Shown piece by piece: positions 36,543 to 45,874 of a DNA stretch of 64,000 nt. Numbering within the stretch: position 1 is the stretch's first letter; each line of letters starts with the position of its first letter. Where the stretch lies: assembly GCF_015209585.1 (NCBI RefSeq), contig NZ_JADEYR010000007.1, positions 59,795 through 123,794 on the forward strand. Reading direction: 5' to 3'. The position numbers and the translations under genes are program-made. Source of the stretch: Brachybacterium epidermidis. Its GTDB lineage: Bacteria > Actinomycetota > Actinomycetes > Actinomycetales > Dermabacteraceae. The notes under the pieces were generated by a model. The model did not search any database. It had not been told where the DNA came from and worked only from the letters and a program-made list of their open reading frames with translations.

Positions 36543-37922
36543 TCAGGCAGTGCCCACGCGCGCACCGTCGGGCACCTGACCACCCTCGGTGCCGAGCACC
36601 GCATCACCGATCACCGTGACGTCCTGACCGAAGGTCCAATCGCCCTGCACGTCCAGGCTGGTGGCCTCCTTCAGCGACGGGATGCCGTGCGGGAAGCGGG
36701 CCTCGAAGTCGCCGATCAGCTTGTAGGGCTCGGAGGCGAGCGTGACGGCGGGCACCGACGGCACCTGCTGCACCAGGGCCTGGCGCTGATCGAGCGCATA
36801 CAGGTCCGAACGGATCAGTAGCAGGTCGCTGGTGGCCTTGACCGGCAGGAACCGGTCGCGTCCCACCACGATCGCGGTCGCACCCTCGAACACCTCGATC
36901 GCCGCACCCATGGCGGATTCGATCTGGTACACCTTCGGGCTGGTCTTGTCGGAGGGGTCCACCGTCTTCTCGTTGCGGATCAGCGGCAGTCCCATCACGC
37001 CGTCGCGCTCCTTGAGCACCGCATCCAGCTGCTCGAGGTCGAACCACAGGTTGTTGGTGTGGAAGTACGGGTGGCGGTGCTCGTCGGTGAAGTAGTCCAT
37101 CTCCTCCTGCGGGGTCTGCGCGGTGTCGCGCAGGATGAGCCGCCCATCGGACTTGCGCACCGCGAGATGGCCGCCCTTGCGGTCGGCAGCAGTGCGACGG
37201 CACAGCTCAGCCGCGTAGGGGGCACCGGTGGAGGCGAACCACGAGGCGATCACGGGGTTGGGCACGGTTCCGAGGTTGTCGGAGTTGGAGACCGAGGCGT
37301 ACCTGAAGCCGGCGTCCAGCAGCTGCTGCAGCACGCCGGAGGTCTGCAGGGCGGTGTAGATGTCGCCGTGACCGGGCGGGCACCACTCCAGCGACGGATC
37401 CGCCTCCCACTGGACGGGGGTGAGATCGTCTGTCCGCAGCTTGGGCTCCTTGTTCTGCAGGAAGTCCAGCGGCAGGTCCCCGACGGGAAGGTCCGGATAC
37501 TTCGCGAGCACCTCGAGGGTGTCCTCGCGGGTGCGGAAGGAGTTCATGAAGATCAGCGGCAGGCGCGAGCCCGTGCCGCGGCGGGCCGCCAGCACCTGCT
37601 CGACGATGATGTCCAGGAAGCTCTTGCCGTCCCGCACCGGCAGCAGGGACTTGGCCTTGTCCAGGCCCATCGAGGTGCCCAGGCCACCGTTGAGGTTGAT
37701 GATCGCGAGCTTGTCGAACACCTGCTTGGCGTGCGCGGGGTCGATCCGCACGTCGTCCAGCTTGGGCGGGTCCAGGTACGGCTCGATGGTGTCCTCGGGG
37801 ATCGAGCCGGTCACGCCCTCCTCGAGCTGGCCGTAGTAGTGGGTGAAGACGTCGATGGCGGTCTGCGGAACGCCTGCGTCGGCCATCTTCTGCTGTGCTG
37901 TGGAGAGTCCGTCGGTGCTCAT
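36543..37922 (-). CDS. UTP--glucose-1-phosphate uridylyltransferase (UDPGP family)
   Basis: A 459-residue enzyme of the eukaryote-like UGPase family. The nucleotide-binding loop is INLNGGLGTSMGLDKAKSLLPV, and NSFRTREDTLEVLAKYP, EWCPPGHGDIYTALQTSG and SNSDNLG follow in family order. It makes UDP-glucose for glycans and envelope polymers. TACCCT ends six bases before the ATG, so it is probably leaderless. It converges on the GH76 gene with only nine bases between the two stops. Confidence 0.95.
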   Translation of the reverse strand: MSTDGLSTAQQKMADAGVPQTAIDVFTHYYGQLEEGVTGSIPEDTIEPYLDPPKLDDVRIDPAHAKQVFDKLAIINLNGGLGTSMGLDKAKSLLPVRDGKSFLDIIVEQVLAARRGTGSRLPLIFMNSFRTREDTLEVLAKYPDLPVGDLPLDFLQNKEPKLRTDDLTPVQWEADPSLEWCPPGHGDIYTALQTSGVLQQLLDAGFRYASVSNSDNLGTVPNPVIASWFASTGAPYAAELCRRTAADRKGGHLAVRKSDGRLILRDTAQTPQEEMDYFTDEHRHPYFHTNNLWFDLEQLDAVLKERDGVMGLPLIRNEKTVDPSDKTSPKVYQIESAMGAAIEVFEGATAIVVGRDRFLPVKATSDLLLIRSDLYALDQRQALVQQVPSVPAVTLASEPYKLIGDFEARFPHGIPSLKEATSLDVQGDWTFGQDVTVIGDAVLGTEGGQVPDGARVGTA

Positions 37923-37928
37923 GCCGAC

Positions 37929-37934
37929 AGGGTA
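37929..37934 (-). promoter_or_regulatory. Leaderless promoter -10 of UGPase gene
   Basis: TACCCT, then 6 bases, then the ATG at 37922. Confidence 0.55.
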
Positions 37935-37959
37935 TCGGGGGCCAGCCCCGACCGGTGTC

Positions 37960-38018
37960 AGTGCCCCGGTGCCCCGGTGCCGCGACGCCCCGACACCCCG
38001 GTGCCCCGACGCTCCTGC
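37960..38018. repeat. Imperfect CCCCGGTG/CCCCGACG short repeats
   Basis: Between the divergent UGPase and HAD genes, octamers of the type CCCCGGTG or CCCCGACG recur at least five times with small interruptions. No protein is encoded. The region may affect spacing of the two divergent promoters, but no function is evident. Confidence 0.6.
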
Positions 38019-38048
38019 GCTGAGGCGTTCACTGACCCGGGATACCTC

Positions 38049-38054
38049 TACCCT
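38049..38054 (+). promoter_or_regulatory. Leaderless promoter -10 of HAD gene
   Basis: TACCCT, then 6 bases, then the ATG at 38061. Confidence 0.55.
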
Positions 38055-38060
38055 CGAAGG

Positions 38061-38768
38061 ATGCTTGCCTCCTTACGCGCCGTTCGTCACCTGCTCGACT
38101 CCGGCACCGCGCGGGTGCTGGTCAGCGATCTGGACGGTGTGCTGCGCGTGTTCGACCAGGGGCTGTGGGATGAGCTCGACGCTGAGCTCGGGGTGGATAC
38201 CGGCAGTAGCTTCCGCGCGATCCTCGGCCATCCCTACCTTGATCAGGTCACCCGGGGCCGCGGCACCCATGCCCGGTGGCGGGAGCTGGCGGTGGAGCAT
38301 CTGGTCGCCGCGGGTGCTGCTCCCGGCGCGGCCCGCCACAGCGTCGATCGGTGGGCCGATACCCCGGCGACGGTCGACGAGGACGTCCTCGCGTTGCTGG
38401 AAGACACCCGTGCAGCTGGAACGCCGGTGTTCGTGTTCACCAATGGCACCGATCGGGTCCCTGCCGAACTGGCGCAACTGGGTCTGGAGGCCGTGGTGGG
38501 AGCGCATGGTGAGCATCTGATCAACAGCGCCGATCTCGGTCACGCCAAACCTGACCTGGAGGCCTTCGGGCGGGCCCACAAGAAGATCGAGCATCACGTG
38601 GGGCAGGAGCGAGGAGAGCACGGGCGAGCAGATCGGGAGCGCGGAGAGCCTTTGCATCTGCGAACCGACGAGGTGCTGTTCCTGGACGATTCCCCCCGCC
38701 ATGTAGCAGGTGCCCGCGCGTTCGGGTGGCAGGCCGTGTTGCACCCGAGCGGCACGACCGGCGACTGA
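38061..38768 (+). CDS. HAD family hydrolase
   Basis: A 235-residue haloacid dehalogenase-like phosphatase. Motif I is VSDLDGVL, motif II is VFTNGTD, a Lys appears in AKPDLEAF, and the acidic motif IV is [20 protein letters not shown] ~25-residue charged insertion ([19 protein letters not shown]) precedes motif IV. Substrate is unknown. The ATG is preceded by CGAAGG and a TANNNT box at leaderless spacing; much longer upstream frames were rejected as antisense to UGPase. Confidence 0.85.
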   Translation: MLASLRAVRHLLDSGTARVLVSDLDGVLRVFDQGLWDELDAELGVDTGSSFRAILGHPYLDQVTRGRGTHARWRELAVEHLVAAGAAPGAARHSVDRWADTPATVDEDVLALLEDTRAAGTPVFVFTNGTDRVPAELAQLGLEAVVGAHGEHLINSADLGHAKPDLEAFGRAHKKIEHHVGQERGEHGRADRERGEPLHLRTDEVLFLDDSPRHVAGARAFGWQAVLHPSGTTGD

Positions 38769-39045
38769 TGGAACCCCCGACAGAAAGCACATGCTCACCT
38801 CCGGTGAGGAGGCCGGCCCCGACGGAACGGCACCTCATCACCCGAGCCGCGACTCAGTTCGAGCTGCGGGAGCCCTTGGCGCGCATGAGGCCCAGGTCGG
38901 TGATCCTGCCGATCACGGCCGATCTCTCGCGGGGCGGCATGTCCGATTCAGCACGGCGGCGCAGCGGCTGCGCCCCAGCAGCCCCCGGCCGATGCCAAGG
39001 CCCGCCGGACGCATGCCTGCATCCGCCCCCGTAGAATCCACTCCC
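38769..39045. other. Intergenic region before metG
   Basis: 277 bases without a convincing gene. A minus-strand frame ending [28 protein letters not shown] (stop near 38854) has coding-like composition but no plausible start or known family. The last ~15 bases hold the metG promoter. Confidence 0.4.
39032..39037 (+). promoter_or_regulatory. Leaderless promoter -10 of metG
   Basis: TAGAAT, then 8 bases, then the ATG at 39046. No ribosome binding site is present. Confidence 0.55.
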
Positions 39046-40872
39046 ATGAGCACAGTCCTGTCCGCGGTCGCCTGGCCGTACGCCAACGGTCCCCGTCACA
39101 TCGGTCACGTCGCCGGATTCGGCGTCCCCTCGGACGTCTTCTCCCGGTACATGCGGATGGCCGGGCACGACGTGCTGATGGTCTCCGGCACCGACGAGCA
39201 CGGCACCCCGATCCTGGTGGAGGCCGACCAGCAGGGTGTCACCGCCCGTGAGCTGGCCGACCGCAACAACCGGATCATCGTCGAGGACCTGGTGGCGCTG
39301 GGGCTGAGCTACGACCTGTTCACCCGCACCACCACCCGCAACCACTACCGGGTGGTGCAGGAGATGTTCCTGGCCGTGCGGGACAACGGGTACATGATCG
39401 AGCAGGCCGCCTCCGGGGCGATCTCCCCGTCGACCGGCCGCACCCTGCCCGACCGCTACATCGAGGGCACCTGTCCCATCTGCAAGACCCCGGGTGCGCG
39501 CGGCGACCAGTGCGACGCGTGCGGCAACCAGCTGGACCCCACGGATCTGATCGATCCCGTCTCCCGCATCAACGGGGAGACCCCGCAGTTCGTGGAGACC
39601 ACGCACTGGTTCCTGGACCTGCCGTCACTGGCGGCCGAGCTGGGCAGATGGCTGGACGAGCGCGAGAGCACCGGGCTGTGGCGGCCCAACGTGATCCGCT
39701 TCAGCCAGAACATCCTCCAGGACATCCGCCCCCGCGCGATGACCCGCGACATCGACTGGGGCATCCCGGTGCCGGGCTGGGAGGACCAGCCCAACAAGCG
39801 CCTGTACGTGTGGTTCGACGCCGTGATCGGCTATCTCTCGGCCTCCATCGAGTGGGCGCGCCGCAGCGGCGATCCCGAGGCGTGGCGCCAGTGGTGGAAC
39901 GATCCCGAGGCCCTGGCCTACTACTTCATGGGCAAGGACAACATCGTCTTCCACTCGCAGATCTGGCCGGCGGAGATGCTGGCCCAGAACGGCAAGGGCG
40001 ACAAGGGCGGCGAGCCCGGGAAGTTCGGCGAGCTGAACCTGCCCACGGAGGTGGTCTCCAGCGAGTTCCTCACCATGGAGGGCAAGAAGTTCTCCTCCTC
40101 CAAGCGCGTGGTGATCTACGTGCGCGACATGCTGGACCGCTATCAGCCCGATGCGCTGCGCTACTTCATCTCGGCCGCGGGCCCGGAGAACCAGGACGCG
40201 GACTTCACCTGGGTGGACTTCGTCTCCCGCACCAACAACGAGCTGGTGGCCGGCTGGGGCAACCTGGTCAACCGCACCGCGGCGATGATCGCCAAGAACG
40301 TCGGGGAGATCCCGGCCGCCGGTGAGCTGGAGCCGATCGACGAGAGGCTGCTGGGCGCCATCAGGGACGGCTTCGGCACCGTCGGGAAGCTGATCGAGAC
40401 CCACCGTCAGCGCGCCGCCATCGCCGAGGTGATGCGCCTGGTGGGCGAGGCCAACCGGTACGTCTCCGAGACCCAGCCGTTCAAGCTGAAGGCCCCCGAG
40501 CAGCGCGATCGTCTGCTGACCATCCTGCACGTGCTGGCCCAGGCCGTCACCGATCTGAACACGATGATGGCGCCGTTCCTGCCGCACTCCGCCAACGAGG
40601 TGGAGAAGGCGCTGGGCGGCGACCGGGTGATCGCCCCGATGCCGCGGATCGAGGAGGTCGAGGACCTGGACGGCGGGCCCGGCTACCCGATCATCACCGG
40701 GGATTACGCGGGCGTGCCCGTCTGGGAGCACCGCCCCGTCACGGTGGGCGCCACGGTCTCCAAGCCCACGCCGATCTTCATCAAGCTTGATCCGACCACC
40801 GCTGAGGTGGAGCTGGAGCGTCTTGAGGAGCAGACGGCGACGAGCAGGACGACGGGCGAGGACGAGAGCTGA
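39046..40872 (+). CDS. metG: Methionine--tRNA ligase
   Basis: A 608-residue class I synthetase. The HIGH-type motif is [11 protein letters not shown], the KMSKS-type motif is [10 protein letters not shown], and a four-Cys zinc knuckle is seen in [20 protein letters not shown]. It has the helical anticodon-binding domain with no C-terminal EMAP-like dimerisation domain. The start is the ATG at 39046 ([15 protein letters not shown]), the usual N-terminus. Confidence 0.97.
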   Translation: MSTVLSAVAWPYANGPRHIGHVAGFGVPSDVFSRYMRMAGHDVLMVSGTDEHGTPILVEADQQGVTARELADRNNRIIVEDLVALGLSYDLFTRTTTRNHYRVVQEMFLAVRDNGYMIEQAASGAISPSTGRTLPDRYIEGTCPICKTPGARGDQCDACGNQLDPTDLIDPVSRINGETPQFVETTHWFLDLPSLAAELGRWLDERESTGLWRPNVIRFSQNILQDIRPRAMTRDIDWGIPVPGWEDQPNKRLYVWFDAVIGYLSASIEWARRSGDPEAWRQWWNDPEALAYYFMGKDNIVFHSQIWPAEMLAQNGKGDKGGEPGKFGELNLPTEVVSSEFLTMEGKKFSSSKRVVIYVRDMLDRYQPDALRYFISAAGPENQDADFTWVDFVSRTNNELVAGWGNLVNRTAAMIAKNVGEIPAAGELEPIDERLLGAIRDGFGTVGKLIETHRQRAAIAEVMRLVGEANRYVSETQPFKLKAPEQRDRLLTILHVLAQAVTDLNTMMAPFLPHSANEVEKALGGDRVIAPMPRIEEVEDLDGGPGYPIITGDYAGVPVWEHRPVTVGATVSKPTPIFIKLDPTTAEVELERLEEQTATSRTTGEDES

Positions 40873-40971
40873 GGCTCACGCGGTCTCAGGCCGGCGAGGG
40901 TTGAGGGCGGCGAAAGCTGAGGCTCACGAGGGCTGAGCTTCGGGCCCGCGCGCAGCGAGGAGCCTCCCTTG

Positions 40972-40996
40972 CTAACAGTTTCTCCAAAAGTGTTAG
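40972..40996. promoter_or_regulatory. Dyad upstream of fic gene (possible operator)
   Basis: CTAACA at 40972-40977 and TGTTAG at 40991-40996 are inverted, with a further TTT/AAA match inside. The dyad directly abuts the TACAGT -10 box and is locally AT-rich against the surrounding GC-rich DNA. Confidence 0.5.
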
Positions 40997-41002
40997 TACA
41001 GT
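40997..41002 (+). promoter_or_regulatory. Leaderless promoter -10 of fic gene
   Basis: TACAGT, then 6 bases, then the ATG at 41009. Confidence 0.55.
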
Positions 41003-41008
41003 TGATCC

Positions 41009-42253
41009 ATGATCACAGTTCCAGGGCCGGTCACCGTCCCTTCTGCGGGGGTACGGCCCGGGACCTGGTATGTGCCGGATGACGGTCTGTCCTCCCGTTC
41101 GGCGCGTGCCCGAGGGTCCGGTCCGTACGAGGCATCGCTTCCTGCACGTCTGGCCGGGCTGGAACTGGCGCTTCCAGGAGATCTTGCGGCCGACGTGGGC
41201 GATGCCGAGGCGGCATTGGCCGCTTTCGATGCGCATTCGACCTCTGCCCTCGGCACCGACAACCCTGCCTTGGGGCCCATGAGTGCTGTGCTGCTGCGTA
41301 CCGAATCGGCCTCCTCCTCGCAGATCGAGGACCTGACGGTGGGCGCGAAGCAGCTGGCCCTGGCAGAGCTCCACCAGTCACGCAGTGCGAACGCGCGGGC
41401 CGTGGTGGCGAACGTGCGCACCATGGAAGCGGCCCTGCGCCTGGCCTCCGACCTGGACCTGGACGCGCTGCTGAGCATGCATCGCGAACTGATGACCGAT
41501 GCCGCAGTCGGCTCCGGTCGCTCCGGGCCCACCGGGGATGCAGGTTCACTGCGCACCCGCCTGGTGTGGGTGGGGCGCAGCGGCTCCAGCCCACGAGGCG
41601 CTGTCCACGTAGCGCCCGAGGCCGAGGACGTTCCCCCGGCGATGGCGGACCTGATCCACTTCATCGCACGGGATGGCCTGCCTGTGCTGCTCCATGCGGC
41701 GCTGGCCCATGCCCAGTTCGAGACCATCCATCCCTTCACCGATGGCAACGGCCGTACCGGCCGCGCACTGGTCCACGCCATGCTGCGGGGAAAGGGTCTG
41801 CTGCGCAGCACCACCGCCCCGGTCTCAGCCGGCCTGCTCACCGACCTCGACGGGTACGTCTCCGCGCTCACCGCGTTCCGCACCGGCGATGCCCGCCCGA
41901 TCATCGAGCAGTTCGCGCACGCCGCCCGCTACGCCGCCACCACCGGCAGCCGCCTCGTGGATGATCTCGCCGCAGTCCTGGCACACTCCCGTAACCTCAT
42001 GTCCGGCATGAGACGGCAGGCCACAGGGTGGAAGGTGCTCCCCCTGCTGATCGCTCAGCCGATCGTGGACAGCGCCTTCGTGCGAGATCGGCTCGGGGTC
42101 AGCGCCATGACGGCCCAGAGGGCGCTCGATCAGCTCACCGATGCCGGCGTGCTGCGGGAGACCACGGGGTTCTCCCGCAACAGGGTGTGGCAGCAGGGCG
42201 AGATCCTCGCCGTGCTCGATGGGTATGCCGCAACCGTGCGGCGGGACGGCTGA
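41009..42253 (+). CDS. Fic family protein (probable AMP-transferase, self-inhibited class)
   Basis: A 414-residue Fic protein. The catalytic motif is complete, HPFTDGNGRTGR near residue 240. An N-terminal helix carries SSQIED near residue 103, close to the inhibitory motif (S/T)xxxE(G/N) of class II Fic proteins but with Asp at the last position. A C-terminal winged-helix segment (VRDRLGVSAMTAQRALDQLTDAGVLRETTG) suggests DNA binding and autoregulation. The gene is probably leaderless and stands behind a dyad that could be its own operator. Confidence 0.92.
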   Translation: MITVPGPVTVPSAGVRPGTWYVPDDGLSSRSARARGSGPYEASLPARLAGLELALPGDLAADVGDAEAALAAFDAHSTSALGTDNPALGPMSAVLLRTESASSSQIEDLTVGAKQLALAELHQSRSANARAVVANVRTMEAALRLASDLDLDALLSMHRELMTDAAVGSGRSGPTGDAGSLRTRLVWVGRSGSSPRGAVHVAPEAEDVPPAMADLIHFIARDGLPVLLHAALAHAQFETIHPFTDGNGRTGRALVHAMLRGKGLLRSTTAPVSAGLLTDLDGYVSALTAFRTGDARPIIEQFAHAARYAATTGSRLVDDLAAVLAHSRNLMSGMRRQATGWKVLPLLIAQPIVDSAFVRDRLGVSAMTAQRALDQLTDAGVLRETTGFSRNRVWQQGEILAVLDGYAATVRRDG

Positions 42254-42271
42254 CCGGCGGGACGGTCAGCC
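42248..42271. terminator. Hairpin containing both convergent stop codons (fic and PIG-L)
   Basis: GGCTGACC and GGTCAGCC are perfect 8-base arms around an 8-base loop. The fic TGA lies in the left arm and the PIG-L stop in the right arm. Confidence 0.7.
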
Positions 42272-43027
42272 TTGCTCCGCCTCCAGCCCACCCAGGTCGA
42301 ACACTCTGAACGGCACCGCGTACTCGACGCCGAGGCCCTCTCCCCTGCCTCGCAGGATCTCGGGGATGAACTGGGCGGGCTCGGGGTGGTCGCCGATGTG
42401 CTCGAGGTAGGCGTCGTGAGCGCTGAGCGAATCGACCGCTGCCTGGACCTGCGCCTCGTCCACCTGCTTGACGTGGGTGGCATCCGGGTGACCGGCCACC
42501 AGGATCGCCCGGGCCTGCCAGGGCTCCAGTCCCTCGCTCTCGCCCAGGTCGCGGAACACCCAGGGGTTGGCGGCGTCGCGCACGGCGTCGATGACCGCCA
42601 GGCCCGCCACGCGGTGATCAGCCTGGTTCAGGCCGCCGTAGGCCTCGAAGTCGAAGTTCGCGGTGAGCACGAGGTCCGGGCGCACCTGGCGCACCACGCG
42701 GGCGATGTCGCGGCGCAGCGGGAGCCCGTACTCGAGCATCCCGTCAGGGTGATCGAGCATGCGCAGCTCGGAGACTCCCACGATCTCGCAGGCGCGCCGC
42801 TGCTCCTTCTCGCGCAGCGGCGCGACCTTCTCCGGGGCCTCGGCCATGCCGGCCTCGCCGCGGGTGAGCAGCAGGTAGGTGACCTCCACGCCGGCACCGG
42901 TCCAGGCGGCCACGGCCGCGGAGGTGCCGTACTCCATGTCGTCGGGATGGGCGACGACGCACAGAACGAGCCGCACTCCCGTCTCGGGCAGAGGCTGCAG
43001 GGCGGGCTCGGTGTCGTGGTCGGTCAT
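42266..43027 (-). CDS. PIG-L family deacetylase
   Basis: A 253-residue zinc-dependent N-acetylglucosaminyl-deacetylase-like protein. The metal and base motif is VVAHPDDMEYG and the distal His motif is NQADHRVAG. The family includes MshB, Mca and BshB; the substrate here is open. The start is the ATG at 43027 with AAGGAG upstream. It lies 28 bases behind the flavoprotein gene and likely shares its transcript, and TACAGT inside the end of that gene could be an extra promoter. Confidence 0.9.
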   Translation of the reverse strand: MTDHDTEPALQPLPETGVRLVLCVVAHPDDMEYGTSAAVAAWTGAGVEVTYLLLTRGEAGMAEAPEKVAPLREKEQRRACEIVGVSELRMLDHPDGMLEYGLPLRRDIARVVRQVRPDLVLTANFDFEAYGGLNQADHRVAGLAVIDAVRDAANPWVFRDLGESEGLEPWQARAILVAGHPDATHVKQVDEAQVQAAVDSLSAHDAYLEHIGDHPEPAQFIPEILRGRGEGLGVEYAVPFRVFDLGGLEAEQG

Positions 43028-43055
43028 CGGGGTCTCCTTCGACGGGTCGACGTCA

Positions 43056-44273
43056 TCACGCCACTGTACGGGCGGAGATGCTCCGATCCTCATCTGCGGC
43101 CTCCAGCTCGTCGTCGGCCTCCAGCAGCCGTACCAGTTCGGCCACGGCCGCACGTCCGGCGCGGTTCGCTCCGATAGTGGAGGCGCTGGGGCCGTAGCCC
43201 AGCAGGTGGATGCGGGGGTCCTCGGCGACGGCGGTTCCGTCCATGGTGATGCCGCCGCGGTGGTTGTGCAGGCGCAGCGGGCGCAGGTGCGTGAGCTCGT
43301 GCCGGAACCCGGTGGCCCACAGCAGGACGTCCAGTTCAGTGGTGGTGCCGTCGGCCTCGATCACTCCGCCGGGCACGATGCGACCGAACATGGGGTGGCG
43401 CTCCAGGATCCCGCGTCGGTCGGCCTCGCGCAGGGTGGGGGTCCAGAACAGTCCGGTGGCGGAGACGACGCTCTGGACGGGAAGCCCTTGGGCAACGCGC
43501 TCGGCCACCCCGGCCACGGCGCGGCTCCCCCGTTCTGCCGTGAACGCCTCCTCGGTGAACACCGGTTCGCGGCGGGTGTACCAGTGGGTGGTGGCGCCGG
43601 CGTCGGCCAGCTCCATCAGATGCCCCAGGGCGCTGATGCCGCCGCCGATCACCGCGACGCGCTTGCCGGTGAAGTCGCCTGCGCGGGTGTAATCGGCTGT
43701 GTGCAGCTGCCGGCCGGTGAAGTCGGCGGCCCCGGGATAGGCGGGGAGGAAGGGGCGGGTCCAGGTGCCGGTGGCGTTGAGGATCGCGCGGGTGCGTATG
43801 AGCGGCAGCGAGGTGCCGTCGGGGCCGACGGAGTGGATCAACAGGCGGCGGCGCGGGAGCGGACCCTCGGGGTCGTCAGGAGCGTCGGGATCGTTCTCGA
43901 CCCGGACCACGCGCACGGACCGTTCGGTCGGCACCTGGTAGCGGGCTTCGAAGTCCGCGAAGTAGGCGGGGACGGCCTGGTTGGAGGGCTCGCTGGGGTC
44001 GGATACCACCTCGGGCATGCCGGGCAGTTCGCGGATACCGTTGACGGTGGCCATGGTGAGGCTGTCCCAGCGGTGCCGCCAGGCTCCACCCGGGCCCTGT
44101 TCGGCGTCCAGCAGGATCACGGTGCGGTCGGATGATTCAGAGATGTAGGTGGAGTCGGCGCGGTCGGAGGATTCTGAGGATTCGGTGGAGCGGAAGCCGC
44201 GTCGCCACAGGTGGTAGGCGGCCGAGAGTCCTGCCTGGCCTGCGCCGATCACCACCACGTCCGCTTCGCGCAT
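43056..44273 (-). CDS. FAD-dependent monooxygenase-like protein (CzcO type)
   Basis: A 405-residue flavoprotein with two dinucleotide-binding motifs, VVVIGAGQAGLSAAYHL near the N-terminus and RVAVIGGGISALGHLM in the middle, and an ATG-type motif VLLWATGFRHEL. It resembles flavin monooxygenases or ferredoxin-like reductases; the substrate is unknown. Between beta-1 and beta-2 of the FAD fold there is a ~25-residue Ser/Glu/Asp-rich insertion with an internal duplication (SESSDR repeated), not expected in this fold. Start chosen at 44273 with GAGGA upstream; the ATG at 44285 is possible. Confidence 0.85.
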   Translation of the reverse strand: MREADVVVIGAGQAGLSAAYHLWRRGFRSTESSESSDRADSTYISESSDRTVILLDAEQGPGGAWRHRWDSLTMATVNGIRELPGMPEVVSDPSEPSNQAVPAYFADFEARYQVPTERSVRVVRVENDPDAPDDPEGPLPRRRLLIHSVGPDGTSLPLIRTRAILNATGTWTRPFLPAYPGAADFTGRQLHTADYTRAGDFTGKRVAVIGGGISALGHLMELADAGATTHWYTRREPVFTEEAFTAERGSRAVAGVAERVAQGLPVQSVVSATGLFWTPTLREADRRGILERHPMFGRIVPGGVIEADGTTTELDVLLWATGFRHELTHLRPLRLHNHRGGITMDGTAVAEDPRIHLLGYGPSASTIGANRAGRAAVAELVRLLEADDELEAADEDRSISARTVA

Positions 44274-44346
44274 ATCCGTCCTCATGACCGGCTGAACACC
44301 GGCGCAGGAAGGAGTGTTCCCACCCGAGGTCGGGCTGACACCGAGG

Positions 44347-45732
44347 TCACACGATGTGGAGGCTGCGCTCCGAGTGCTCGGTTCCGGCGGGCGCTTGCCT
44401 CTTCCCCTGCACATCAGCCAGGGCGCGATCCGCAGTGGGCACGACGCGGGGAGGCTCAAGAGCAGCGACAGCGGCAAGCGCGCGATCCAGGTCCGCCTGC
44501 AGGTCCGTCAGGTCCTCCAGGCCGATGCTGATGCGCACGGTCCCGTCGGTCACCCCGCAGGCGGCGCGCTGCTCAGGCGTGAGGTGGGAATGAGTGGTCG
44601 TGGCGGGATGGCACACCAGGGAGCGGGCATCGCCGATGTTGACGGCGATGGTGAACAGCTCCAGTGCGTCGCAGAATGCCGCAGCGGCGTCCTCTCCCCC
44701 GGCCAGATCCACCGAGAACACGCCGGAAGTGCCGCGGGGGAAGTCCCGGGCGGCGATCGCGGCATCACGTCGGCCGGGGATCGCGGGATGGTTCACTCGC
44801 GCGACCCCGGGCCGCTCGTGCAGGCGGGAGGCGAGCTCCTTCGCAGTCGCGCTGATGCGGTCCATGCGCAGATCCAGCGTCTCGATGCCCACCAGGATCT
44901 GCTGGGCACTTGCCGCGGGGAGGGTGGCGCCGAAGTCGGTGACGTACTTGGCGCGGGCGTAGGAGAGCAACCCCGAGCAGCCGCGCTCGTAGTCATCGGC
45001 GAAGGTGACGCCGAACCGCCGGTTCGGGGTGGTCAGGCGCTGCCAGCGTTCGGGCCGACGGTGGGGGTCGAAGCGGCCGGTGTCCACGATGAGTCCCGCG
45101 ATGGTGGTGCCGTGACCGCCCAGGTACTTGGTGGCGGAGTGGACGATGACGTCGGCCCCGTGGTCCCCGGGGCGGTACAGGGCAGGGCTTGCCAAAGTGG
45201 AGTCCACCACCACGGGCACGTCGTACCGGTGGGCGATCTCGGCGATCGCGGGCAGGTCCACCAGTTCCGCCCCGGGGTTGGCGATGGATTCGAGCAGCAC
45301 CGCTCGGGTCTCGGGCCGGATCGCGGCCTCCCAGCCGTCCAGGTCCCAGGGATCCACGGTAGTGGAGGTGACGGCGAGGTCGGCCAGGGTGTCGTCCAGG
45401 AACTCGGTGGTCCCGCCGTACAGGCGGTTCGAGGCGACCACATGGCTACCCGGTTCCAGCAGTGCGCACAGGGCGATGGTGGTGGCCGCCTGCCCGCTGG
45501 CCACGGCGATCACCCCGATGCCGCCCTCGAGCAGGGCGATGCGCTCCTCGAGCACCGCGGTGGTGGGATTGCCGGAACGGGAGTACGCGAAGCCCTCGCA
45601 GCGACGCGCGAACAGCGCCTTCAGCGACTCGTGGCTGGGGTGGGCGTACGCACTGGTGGCATAGATGGGCGGCACCACGGCCCCGTGGGGGTCCCGTGCT
45701 CGCCATCCCCCGTGGATCGCTGCGGTGGACAT
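44347..45732 (-). CDS. O-acetylhomoserine aminocarboxypropyltransferase/cysteine synthase (Cys/Met PLP enzyme)
   Basis: A 461-residue trans-sulfuration PLP enzyme. The Schiff-base Lys is in HSATKYLGGHGT; YSRSGNPTTAVLEERIALLEGG, SNRLYGGTTEFL and ANPGAELVDLPAIAEIAHRY are family blocks. Length and the long middle loop favour O-acetylhomoserine sulfhydrylase over cystathionine gamma-synthase. It would make homocysteine directly from sulfide. AAGGAGG eight bases upstream of the ATG is a strong ribosome binding site. No SAM riboswitch was recognised in the 140 bases upstream. Confidence 0.88.
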   Translation of the reverse strand: MSTAAIHGGWRARDPHGAVVPPIYATSAYAHPSHESLKALFARRCEGFAYSRSGNPTTAVLEERIALLEGGIGVIAVASGQAATTIALCALLEPGSHVVASNRLYGGTTEFLDDTLADLAVTSTTVDPWDLDGWEAAIRPETRAVLLESIANPGAELVDLPAIAEIAHRYDVPVVVDSTLASPALYRPGDHGADVIVHSATKYLGGHGTTIAGLIVDTGRFDPHRRPERWQRLTTPNRRFGVTFADDYERGCSGLLSYARAKYVTDFGATLPAASAQQILVGIETLDLRMDRISATAKELASRLHERPGVARVNHPAIPGRRDAAIAARDFPRGTSGVFSVDLAGGEDAAAAFCDALELFTIAVNIGDARSLVCHPATTTHSHLTPEQRAACGVTDGTVRISIGLEDLTDLQADLDRALAAVAALEPPRVVPTADRALADVQGKRQAPAGTEHSERSLHIV

Positions 45733-45874
45733 GCTGCGCCTCCTTGAATCGCTGACGCCCTCAGCTTCGGGCAGGAGGCACGATGGGGCGCAGGAATGTG
45801 ACGGTGTGTGGCGTGGGTGCGGAACCGGCGGCGGCGCGGGGCCAGTGCAGTCGCCCGTCGTACGACCTGACTCG

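Noticed and set aside
38854..39034. Short minus-strand frame ending [24 protein letters not shown]
   Set aside because: Coding-like in part, but no good start, ribosome binding site or family, and it merges with frames antisense to metG.
45733..45874. Possible SAM riboswitch before the O-acetylhomoserine sulfhydrylase gene
   Set aside because: No conserved core sequence or multi-helix pattern could be recognised; only a normal AAGGAGG site is clear.
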